The translations under genes and the position numbers were made by a program. DNA of 64,000 nt from Acidobacteriota bacterium. Its GTDB lineage: Bacteria > Acidobacteriota > Blastocatellia > Pyrinomonadales > Pyrinomonadaceae. This document shows positions 56,679 through 64,000 of the stretch, piece after piece (the first letter of the stretch is position 1; each line of letters starts with the position of its first letter). The notes under the pieces were generated by a model that made no database searches, was not told the origin of the DNA, and was given only the letters and a program-made list of their open reading frames with translations. Location: contig JAKOVX010000124.1 of the NCBI GenBank assembly GCA_029781855.1, positions 1-64,000 of the forward strand, read 5' to 3'.

Positions 56679-57341
56679 ATGTTTGAAATAGCTCCGTCGC
56701 TGCTTTCAGCTGACTTCACACGTCTGGGCGAAGAGATATCGGCGGTTCGCGACGGCGGAGCCACTGTCTTGCACGTCGACGTGATGGACGGGCGATTTGT
56801 TCCAAACATCACGATCGGGCTTCCGGTCGTTCGATCGATCCGAAAGATCACGGATCTCGTGATCGATACACATTTGATGATCGAGGAACCCGGCCGATAT
56901 GCGGTCGAGTTTGCCAAAGCAGGTGCCAACATGGTGTCCGTCCACGTCGAGGCTGACCCGCACATCCATCGCACAATTGAGTCGGTGCGTGCCGCGGGTG
57001 CCAGAGCGGGAGTTGCGATCAACCCGGCGACACCGTTGTCAGTGTTGGACGAGATCTTGAATTACGCTGATTTTGTCCTGGTAATGTCGGTCAACCCAGG
57101 ATTTGGCGGGCAGAGTTTCATTGGGCCTGTATTGAATAAGGTTAGCCGATTAGATCAGATGATCAAGGATCGCGGCCTTAGTACAAAGATCGAAATCGAT
57201 GGCGGGATCGATCTTTCGAACATTTCAGAGATCGTGGCTGGCGGAGCGCAGATCGTCGTTGCGGGTTCTGCCGTTTTTGGAGGCGGAGATCCGGCAAATG
57301 CTGTCAGGTCGCTTTTGGAGAAAGGTACAGAGTGGGTTTAG
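56679..57341 (+). CDS. rpe: Ribulose-phosphate 3-epimerase
   Basis: 220-residue TIM barrel. PSLLSADFTRLGEE at the start, HVDVMDGRFVPNITIG with metal His and catalytic Asp, HLMIEEP and VMSVNPGFGGQSF follow in family order, then EIDGGID. Interconverts ribulose 5-phosphate and xylulose 5-phosphate, downstream of gnd in the pathway. Confidence 0.96.
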   Translation: MFEIAPSLLSADFTRLGEEISAVRDGGATVLHVDVMDGRFVPNITIGLPVVRSIRKITDLVIDTHLMIEEPGRYAVEFAKAGANMVSVHVEADPHIHRTIESVRAAGARAGVAINPATPLSVLDEILNYADFVLVMSVNPGFGGQSFIGPVLNKVSRLDQMIKDRGLSTKIEIDGGIDLSNISEIVAGGAQIVVAGSAVFGGGDPANAVRSLLEKGTEWV

Positions 57342-57373
57342 GAATTAAGGCTCTTCTGCGGCCTAGAGGTTTT

Positions 57374-58897
57374 ATGGTAAAGAAAAGAATTTTGTTTTCG
57401 GTTCTGTTTGTCGCTTTGTGCGTATCCGCGTTTTCGGTCCACGTTATCGGCCAATCGACTGGGAACGACGGAACGGTCTCTCAGCGGATCCAGGTGATGA
57501 GCAGCAAGGTTGATACCATGAAAAGGTCGCTCTCTGCCTTTGCCTCCGGCCTGAAGAGCGAAAGCAAGGACGAAAAGGTAAAGAAGGGCGACAAGGAGAA
57601 TCTTGATTCGCCGCTTGCCCGCGCGACGAGCCTCGAAAAGGAAGCGACCCGGCTCCAGTCCGACATTAACAATCTCCGAGGAAAGGTCGAACGCAGCGAC
57701 AAATACGATTCAAAAGACGTCGATAACCTTGAGCAGGCTGTTGCTGATCTTCAGTCAAGGGTCGACAAATTTCAGACTGAGACCGCTTCGGCAAGGGCAA
57801 ATCCTGAGTCCCGCGAAGGTAAGGCCCGCGAGATAAAGAAAAAGAAGAAGTTCCTCGGAATATTTGGCGGTGGTGGAAATGATGAATACGACGAACTGAT
57901 CGGCACCGTAACTCCGGGACGCGACCGGGAACTGTTTATCACAGCGACCCGCGAAGTTCGCAAGCGTAATTACGATGTCGGCCGTCTGCTGTTTCAAACG
58001 ATCATTACGACCTACCCTGACTCACCGTATCTGCCAATGTCGAAATTGGCTGTTGCTGACTCGTTTTACCTCGAGGGTTCGACCAGTGCACTGATACAAG
58101 CGATCGCTGCATATCAGGATTGGCTTACCTTCTTTCCGACCCATCCATTGGCCGACCGCGTCGTCCTGAAGATAGCTGAGTCCGAAATGCGGCAGATCGG
58201 GCTGCCCGATCGTGAAGCAACGCGTGCGAAGCGTGCTGAGACTCGTTTGAAAGCACTGATGCAGCAGTATCCGGATTCGCCGCTCATTGGCGAGGCAAAA
58301 TTACGGCTTCGCGAGGTTCAGGACAATCTGGGACTGCACAATTTGTACATCGCAAATTATTACTACACCCTGTCGGTCGACCAGAAGAAAGGCGGCTTGA
58401 AAGGAGCTCAATCTCGCTACCGTGAGATAATGGATAAGTATCCGGACTTTAAGTACATGGACGAGGTCCTGTTTAAGACCGCGGTAACGTACCAACTAGA
58501 AGAAGAAACCGATCAGGCAGCGAAATACTACCAACGCATCGTCAGGGATTATCCCAATAGCGACTATGTCGCAAAGGCGAAGGAGCAGCTCGGATTGATC
58601 GGGGCGACCATCCCGGATCCGGATCCTGCCCGCATGACCGTCATGCCAGCCGAAGACGTCTCGTTCTTTACGAATTTTAAGAACCAGTTTTTCGGAGTTT
58701 ATCCGATGACGATCGACAAGAACGGTGTGCTAATGACGAGGGATTTTGACAAGGAGAAGTTTGAGGTGATCGATCAGATCATCGAAAACCAGGGCGATAT
58801 CTTAAAGAACCAGATCCCGCAGGCATTGACGACAGTTATTTCACAGCGTCAGGCCGCGGTCGCTCCGAAACCTGCTCCGCAGCCGCCCGAGAAATAG
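57374..58897 (+). CDS. bamD: BamD-like outer-membrane assembly protein with N-terminal coiled coil
   Basis: 507 residues from the ATG at 57374 (MVKKRILFSVLF), with a signal peptide but no obvious lipobox. Residues about 30-160 are charged coiled coil (KVDTMKRSLSAF, RLQSDINNLRGKVERSD). The rest has TPR-like repeats of the BamD/YfiO kind: VGRLLFQTIITTYPDSPYLP, GAQSRYREIMDKYPDFKYMD, DQAAKYYQRIVRDYPNSDYV. It is about twice the usual BamD length. Confidence 0.8.
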   Translation: MVKKRILFSVLFVALCVSAFSVHVIGQSTGNDGTVSQRIQVMSSKVDTMKRSLSAFASGLKSESKDEKVKKGDKENLDSPLARATSLEKEATRLQSDINNLRGKVERSDKYDSKDVDNLEQAVADLQSRVDKFQTETASARANPESREGKAREIKKKKKFLGIFGGGGNDEYDELIGTVTPGRDRELFITATREVRKRNYDVGRLLFQTIITTYPDSPYLPMSKLAVADSFYLEGSTSALIQAIAAYQDWLTFFPTHPLADRVVLKIAESEMRQIGLPDREATRAKRAETRLKALMQQYPDSPLIGEAKLRLREVQDNLGLHNLYIANYYYTLSVDQKKGGLKGAQSRYREIMDKYPDFKYMDEVLFKTAVTYQLEEETDQAAKYYQRIVRDYPNSDYVAKAKEQLGLIGATIPDPDPARMTVMPAEDVSFFTNFKNQFFGVYPMTIDKNGVLMTRDFDKEKFEVIDQIIENQGDILKNQIPQALTTVISQRQAAVAPKPAPQPPEK

Positions 58898-59146
58898 TCT
58901 TGACTATTATTCTGGATAGCCCGGGAATGTGGTCCGAAACGACCGATTTCCGGGTCTTTTTGCGCTTGTTTCGCTGCACCTCAGGATCAAGGAGTTCGTC
59001 GATTGAACGGTCTGATGATTAGCGTCTTGTTCAGTCTCGGGCCGAGGTCAACCAATCGTAGCCGCTAGTGACATCTGTACTTCACACTAAGTTCCGGTGG
59101 ATCAGATACCCGTTAACCAGACGATCGGCTTGAGCATGAAAAGAAG
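58898..59146. other. Intergenic stretch without a gene
   Basis: About 250 nt between the BamD-like gene and the terminator at 59147. I see no coding sequence, RNA gene or repeat. Confidence 0.5.
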
Positions 59147-59172
59147 AAAGGCAGCCTCGACTGGCTGCCTTT
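59147..59172 (-). terminator. Bidirectional intrinsic terminator
   Basis: Perfect 10-bp stem AAAGGCAGCC (59147-59156) / GGCTGCCTTT (59163-59172) with a TCGACT loop. On the minus strand it is followed by TTCTTCTTTTC, ending the M48 gene; on the plus strand by CTCCGTTTT, possibly ending the bamD unit. Confidence 0.8.
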
Positions 59173-59191
59173 CTCCGTTTTGGATCGTGAA

Positions 59192-60388
59192 TTAGTTATT
59201 TGGCGTCGGCGACGGCGACGGCTGAGGTTCCGGGTCGCTTCGCTTCTTGAGTTTCGGAGGACCGTCAGATGAACTCGACCCTGGATCCGTCGACTGCGTA
59301 TCGGTAGAATCCGTTGAAGCTGGCTCCCTGCGTTTCAAAGTTGGCTTCGCGTCGCCGCCTTCGTCGAGATCCGCTGTTATGCGAGCTTTCGCGTTTGTGA
59401 TCTTCATCAGATGGGCTTTGACTCGCTGAAATTCGGACGTGCTGATGATGTACTCTTCCTTTTCAGGAAAGCGTGCAACTAGTTCAAGACTGTCGTCGCG
59501 ACGCTCAAGTGAGGGCGGATGAGACGAAAATAGTTTTGAGATCGTTCCGGGTTTTTTCTTATTTTGCGAAGCCAGCTTCTCAAACATTGTGGACATCGCA
59601 GTCGGATCATACCCCGAAGCGTACAGATACTGAACACCAAGCTTATCGGCTTCAACCTCGGCTGACCGGCTGAACTTCGAGAACGCCAACGCCTGCGCCA
59701 GGCCTGCAGTATTCTGTAGAACACTTCCCGCGATCCCGCCCGAGAGTAAGATACCGGCTAGCAAGCCAAATTGCATGAATGTACCCTTTCCCTGGTTTTC
59801 CATGGCGTGGCGAGCCGCAACGTGGGCGATCTCGTGAGCCATAACGCCGGCGAGTTCGGCTTCGTTGTCGGCCGCCAGGATCAGGCCTTTATTAACGAAG
59901 AAATAGCCGCCAGGCAGTGCAAACGCGTTTACTTCATCGCTGTCGATAACCTTGATCGTGAAGGGAACCTTTGCATCGGAGTGAAGCACGATATTCTGCC
60001 CAACCCGATTGATGTACTCAGTGACGATCGGGTCGTCGACCATTTTCGCCTGCTGTTCTACTTCCATGGCAAGCTGCCGCCCGATCTGCATCTCTTTTTC
60101 CTGGGATCCGCCCAGCCATCCAAAGAATTTGTCCGTGCCGCTGTTAATATTACGTTTTCCGATCTGGCTCGGGTCCTCCTTGACCGAAAGAGGGGCTGTG
60201 TTGGTCGGAACAGGGGTCGGGGTCGGTTTAGCCGAAGGAGATCGTTCGGGACGTTTCGATAGCGCCTTCTTGGTGCCGGCCTTCGCGCTGTTCGCGAAGA
60301 TCATCGTCGGCATCATTGTGAACGTGCCGATCCATAAACTGAATATCAACCCAAAGGCTAAAATACGGCGTGACGAATTTCTTTGCAT
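59192..60388 (-). CDS. M48-family zinc metalloprotease
   Basis: About 398 residues from the ATG at 60388 (MMQRNSSRRILAFG), preceded by a GGGAGAG ribosome-binding site; an upstream Met adds 11 residues and is less likely. Signal peptide or anchor, then Pro-rich linker. The HExxH zinc motif is VMAHEIAHVAARH near residue 185, with the third ligand in SRSAEVEADKLG. The C-terminus is a Ser/Pro-rich tail. Probably a BepA/YfgC-type periplasmic quality-control protease. Confidence 0.9.
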   Translation of the reverse strand: MQRNSSRRILAFGLIFSLWIGTFTMMPTMIFANSAKAGTKKALSKRPERSPSAKPTPTPVPTNTAPLSVKEDPSQIGKRNINSGTDKFFGWLGGSQEKEMQIGRQLAMEVEQQAKMVDDPIVTEYINRVGQNIVLHSDAKVPFTIKVIDSDEVNAFALPGGYFFVNKGLILAADNEAELAGVMAHEIAHVAARHAMENQGKGTFMQFGLLAGILLSGGIAGSVLQNTAGLAQALAFSKFSRSAEVEADKLGVQYLYASGYDPTAMSTMFEKLASQNKKKPGTISKLFSSHPPSLERRDDSLELVARFPEKEEYIISTSEFQRVKAHLMKITNAKARITADLDEGGDAKPTLKRREPASTDSTDTQSTDPGSSSSDGPPKLKKRSDPEPQPSPSPTPNN

Positions 60389-60554
60389 CATTAACTCTCC
60401 CAACCTACCTCGTAATATCACTGATACTAGCTTTTTCGAACCATTATGACAATGTTTCTTTGATGCGGACGGTGCGAATACCGTTGCGCAGTTTGTAAAG
60501 AAATATGAAAAAAATAGAAAATTTAGACAACTGGAAATTAGCTTTCATTTTGTG

Positions 60555-60576
60555 ACAAAAGTTGTTAAACTTTTGT
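60555..60576. promoter_or_regulatory. 22-bp perfect dyad between divergent genes
   Basis: ACAAAAGTT (60555-60563), GTTA, AACTTTTGT (60568-60576). It lies in the 301-nt AT-rich gap between the M48 protease and the large ATPase, which are divergent, so it could be an operator. No regulator is known. The rest of the gap holds no gene that I can see. Confidence 0.45.
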
Positions 60577-60689
60577 TGTGCGACCTCCCGCCGCCAGCTT
60601 TCCTACTGCTGATTTTCCTGAATAGACACATGTCTGCGGTCATGCCAGACTGGACTAGAGATCCTCGGCGCTGAACACTCGATTAATTA

Positions 60690-63600
60690 ATGAAGCGTAT
60701 TGACGAAAAAGTTAGGGACATTGTCGACGTTCGTGTGCACCCCAGCCTGACGAATTTCGCGGCCGACCCGCTGCAAACATTGACCGGTTACCATTTTACC
60801 GATGTAACCGCAGCAATGATGGGCAAGTGGATCTCGGCGGTGTCCAGGACGAAAAAAGGCAGCGGCGCGAGCCTCGCGTTGGCCGGTTTTCGTGGCGTCG
60901 GGAAAAGTCATTTTATGGCCGCGCTTGGCTCGTTGCTCGCGCACCCCGAGTTTCGCCTTCGCATTTCGGACCCGCTCGTCCAATCCGAGGCACAGGGATT
61001 GTCACGGAAAAGTTACGCCGTCGCATTTGTACGCCGAGGTACGCAGCCAACAGTGCTGGCGGAGCTGAAGGACGCGATCGCACCGATAATCGGATGCGAG
61101 CCGAGTTCGTTGAGCGACTCGCTGAACGAAATATTGATGCGAGCGTCGGATTGCTCGGGCGAACTGCCGTTGATCCTTCTGATCGATACCGCCTTCGAGC
61201 GCGGCTCGCGCGTTGTGCGAGATGACGGCCCGATCTTGTCTGAGATCGCTGTGCGGGCAAAGGAATTGGGCATATTCATCGGAATTGCACTCGATGATGA
61301 TATTGCCGGAGCCGACGGATTGAATTCTTCGATCTCGCAGACCTTCCTGATCGATTACCTCGACCAGGAACATCTCTACAAGATCGTAGATCACCACATT
61401 TTTCCGAAGAACAGCCGGATGCAGTCTGTTCTTCACGACATTTACGAGTACTACAAGACCGCCGTACCGGGCTTTCGATGGAGCGAAGAACGTTTTCGAT
61501 CGCTCTACCCGCTGCATCCGTCGATAATGGAAATAGCGCCGTTCGTGCGGCTATTTCTTCATGATTTCGCTTTACTCAGTTTTGCATCCGAGGCAGGTTC
61601 GCGGATCCTTGGCCGGCCGGCCAATTCGCTCATCGCACCGGACGAGGTGTTCGACAATGCCGAAAGCAGCCTCCGCGAGGTCGATTCGCTTCAGGAGGCG
61701 TTCCGTGCCTTCGACAAGATAAACGCCGAGGTCGTCGCCAAGACACCCGTGATGAAGCGGCTACAGGCAAAGCTCATCTTAAAGGGCTTGCTCCTGTTCT
61801 CGTTGAATGATGAAGGTGCGACCGCTTCCGAGATCGGTGCTTCGATGCTCATCTTTGATGAACACGATCCGACCGGCGAGGTCAAGCACGTTGAGGACCT
61901 AATGGCGTCGTTCGCCGAGGCGATGCCGGACCAGATCCGGGCTCAACCTGACCGCGACGGGAAACTGCGGTATGCATTCAAGCTCGATGTAAAGGATGGG
62001 CTCCGATCCGCATTACGGGCCGCGGCGGAGGGCGTTTCGGATGATGTCGTATCCTCGATCCTGAAAAAACAGGTTGAGGAAAGATTTTCGGACTGCTCGT
62101 TCACGAACGCCGACCAACAGATCGACGGCTACGCTTCGGAATGTTCACTGGAATGGCGTGGCGGTCTGCGAAAAGGACGCGTTCTCTGGAATATCGACGG
62201 GGAAGCCGATGCGAACGGACTTGCAGCTGACGGCCTGGATTGGGTCGCGGTGATCGAATCGCATGAATCTGCGGAAAAACGTGACCGTTCCTTGCAAAAA
62301 TTACCGGTAATTTCCTGGTGTCCCGCGGCACTCAGCGACGATGACCTGATCACGATCAAGTCCTATCACCTGTTGATGTCCGATGCGGCGATCCGCGAGG
62401 AATTCGAAGACTATCTCGCCGCTGCGGTGCAGTCACACGCGGTAGCCGTCGAAAAGGTCTTTCAACGCATCTTCCTCGAAGACGGAGTGCTCTCGATCGA
62501 TGGATTTGAGTATAACTTCACCGAGGATGCCCGATCCGCGCAGAGCCAGGCCCAGGTCTTTTCGATCATGCTTGAATCCCTGTTCGAGGGACGCTTCCCC
62601 TTGCATCCGTACTTCTCGCAGATCATTCGGATGAAGGAAGTCTCGACGTTGGTTACCGACCTGTTCGGAGGCGCCGATTCCAAAGTCGATGACGTGCAGG
62701 CGCTTGCGGATCTCTACGGAGCTCCATTAGGGATCGTTACGCGGGCCAACGGTTCGTATGTTCCGGCCGACAAGGACCAACTGCTCGAACTTCCGCTCGT
62801 TGTCGAGATCCTGAACGCCGTGAAGAAGGTCGGCAGCGACGTGCTGACATTGGACGAAGTCTTTCTTAAGCTCTCTGCCGTTCCTCATGGCCTTGTCCGC
62901 GAAGCCAGTTATTTGATACTCGCTGCGATTGTTTCGGCCCGGATGTTGGAATTCGTCACTTCCAACGAGGACAGGATCAACCATCGATCGCTGGACCTCC
63001 GTCTGATATGGGACGACATCGTTGGCGTGGCCACTCCCGGTGATGCCGGTTACTCGAACGACCGTCTGGTATTTTGGGCAAAGCTGCTCACCGGAAAGGA
63101 TGAACTCAAGGAACTTGAAACGGTCGGTGACCGGTCACTTGTTGTAACGGCACTACAGGAATGGCAGGACCGTTGGAACGGCCGGCGGCTTGCGGCCAGA
63201 TTCGACGAGGTCAGCGATGCTCTGATCACCTCGAGGATGTGGCGCGTTGCGCGAAAATCGATCAAGGCATTTCGTACGGTTTCCGAATCTATCGAATCGG
63301 TCCTCGGGGATGAACGTTCGCTCGAACAGTGCCTCAACCGTATAGCCGACGCCTTTTCAGACTCGGAACTTGAATTTACGAAGCTTAATGAAGAGGTTTC
63401 GACGTTGGAGGATTTCATCGTTGGAGCTAAGCTCCGCGAAGAGATCTCAAGTTGGGTTTCCCGCTGCGAGTTTACCGGCAGCGAAGATCTCGACCGCCTT
63501 CGAATGGATCTCGATGCGGCGCTTTGGTCCGGCATCGACCAGACGAGTGCTCTATCGAATGTAGATCTTGAAAACAAGTGGGATAAGTTCCATAGAGCAT

Positions 63601-64000
63601 ATTCGGAGCACTTTCTCCTAAAACACGACGCTTTGATCGCAACAAATGGACTCAAAGAAAAGCTGGATGAGATATTTAAGACCGACGTCTGGTGGGAGTT
63701 CGAAAATCTCTGTGATATTCCCGGCTTTGACGATAAATACAGTTCACGGACGAAAAAAATGATCCAGGAGATCCGTAATTTCGAATGCCGCTATGATACA
63801 AATTCGGCACTGAAGATCTCGCCGGCCTGCGGATGTCGATTCTCGCTGGTCGATTACAATTCGATCGAGGGCTTGCCGCACGAGATGTGGAAAGTCGTTA
63901 ATAACGGCATTGTTGGATTTCGCAGCCAGCTCGGGCAGATGAGGGACCAGGTCATAGCGGAGTTCAGGCAGTTCTCAAAATTTGATGCCAATGAAGCTGA
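60690..64000 (+). CDS. Very large P-loop ATPase, truncated by the window edge
   Basis: The ATG at 60690 (MKRIDEKVRDIVDVRV) opens a frame of 1103 codons with no stop before the edge. Walker A is GFRGVGKSH (66-74), preceded by ALA; a Walker B-like LILLIDT is at 161-167. Further on are LYPLHPSIMEIAPFVR near 275 and LLSFASEAG near 296, in an arrangement that recalls BREX PglY/BrxC and DUF6079 ATPases. The middle and C-terminal parts seen are helical without motifs that I recognise. A defence role is inference; it lies 28 kb from the methylase block. Confidence 0.75.
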   Translation, partial: MKRIDEKVRDIVDVRVHPSLTNFAADPLQTLTGYHFTDVTAAMMGKWISAVSRTKKGSGASLALAGFRGVGKSHFMAALGSLLAHPEFRLRISDPLVQSEAQGLSRKSYAVAFVRRGTQPTVLAELKDAIAPIIGCEPSSLSDSLNEILMRASDCSGELPLILLIDTAFERGSRVVRDDGPILSEIAVRAKELGIFIGIALDDDIAGADGLNSSISQTFLIDYLDQEHLYKIVDHHIFPKNSRMQSVLHDIYEYYKTAVPGFRWSEERFRSLYPLHPSIMEIAPFVRLFLHDFALLSFASEAGSRILGRPANSLIAPDEVFDNAESSLREVDSLQEAFRAFDKINAEVVAKTPVMKRLQAKLILKGLLLFSLNDEGATASEIGASMLIFDEHDPTGEVKHVEDLMASFAEAMPDQIRAQPDRDGKLRYAFKLDVKDGLRSALRAAAEGVSDDVVSSILKKQVEERFSDCSFTNADQQIDGYASECSLEWRGGLRKGRVLWNIDGEADANGLAADGLDWVAVIESHESAEKRDRSLQKLPVISWCPAALSDDDLITIKSYHLLMSDAAIREEFEDYLAAAVQSHAVAVEKVFQRIFLEDGVLSIDGFEYNFTEDARSAQSQAQVFSIMLESLFEGRFPLHPYFSQIIRMKEVSTLVTDLFGGADSKVDDVQALADLYGAPLGIVTRANGSYVPADKDQLLELPLVVEILNAVKKVGSDVLTLDEVFLKLSAVPHGLVREASYLILAAIVSARMLEFVTSNEDRINHRSLDLRLIWDDIVGVATPGDAGYSNDRLVFWAKLLTGKDELKELETVGDRSLVVTALQEWQDRWNGRRLAARFDEVSDALITSRMWRVARKSIKAFRTVSESIESVLGDERSLEQCLNRIADAFSDSELEFTKLNEEVSTLEDFIVGAKLREEISSWVSRCEFTGSEDLDRLRMDLDAALWSGIDQTSALSNVDLENKWDKFHRAYSEHFLLKHDALIATNGLKEKLDEIFKTDVWWEFENLCDIPGFDDKYSSRTKKMIQEIRNFECRYDTNSALKISPACGCRFSLVDYNSIEGLPHEMWKVVNNGIVGFRSQLGQMRDQVIAEFRQFSKFDANEA

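Overview
The window looks like chromosomal DNA of a Gram-negative (diderm) bacterium of moderate GC. It carries lpxC (lipid A synthesis), a BamD-like outer-membrane assembly lipoprotein, PilB-type ATPases, many exported proteins, and a def/fmt/rsmB translation-quality cluster. The mix of TMTC-like TPR membrane proteins, M28 and S41 peptidases, an AtuA/acyl-CoA carboxylase/enoyl-CoA hydratase set, an S23-type four-helix-bundle family and CCACGGA-type palindromes suggests Acidobacteriota, possibly Blastocatellia. That assignment is inference from gene style; no rRNA or tRNA gene is visible to confirm it.

Layout. 0-9 kb holds pilB, a threonine-dehydratase-like enzyme, an APH(6)-type kinase, gnd, two mechanosensitive or DUF389-type membrane proteins and lpxC. 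9-12.4 kb holds a four-helix-bundle gene inside a heptamer-built inverted repeat, an EVE protein and an ATP-grasp-like protein. 12.4-24 kb is housekeeping: acyl-CoA carboxylase beta subunit, ClC channel, pyrophosphatase, a short enoyl-CoA hydratase, a TPR membrane protein, an AtuA C-terminal-domain protein and an S41 protease.

24-32.4 kb is the main accessory block and resembles a restriction or defence island of lower GC. It has a PLD-SNF2 helicase, an Eco57I-class adenine methylase, a 54-codon duplicate of the methylase tail, an unrecognised protein with a possible nuclease signature, a small gene broken by an in-frame TGA, and an EVE/PUA-like protein. It is followed by a 21-bp tandem array.

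33.2-36.2 kb is a repeat-rich segment. Two long arrays of 7-nt units, each followed by the same terminator hairpin, the same CCACGGAA palindrome and a second heptamer tract, bracket a PilB-like ATPase that has lost its Walker B motif. 36-48 kb returns to ordinary genes: a two-component system, an M28 peptidase, a second four-helix-bundle gene between AT-rich inverted repeats, AtuA N-terminal domain, a B12-binding mutase domain and a sterol-desaturase family protein. 47.8-58.9 kb is a mostly co-directional run: def, P5C dehydrogenase, alkaline phosphatase, fmt, trhO, rsmB, a PASTA protein, rpe and a BamD-like protein. The window ends with an M48 protease and a very large P-loop ATPase that starts at 60690 and is still open at the right edge.

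The best candidates for something undescribed are: (1) the 7-nt-periodic repeat system, seen as long arrays and as inverted arms around both four-helix-bundle genes, recalling 23S rRNA intervening sequences but lying between protein genes; (2) the helicase/methylase cassette with its uncharacterised partners and scars of gene loss; (3) the truncated terminal ATPase.
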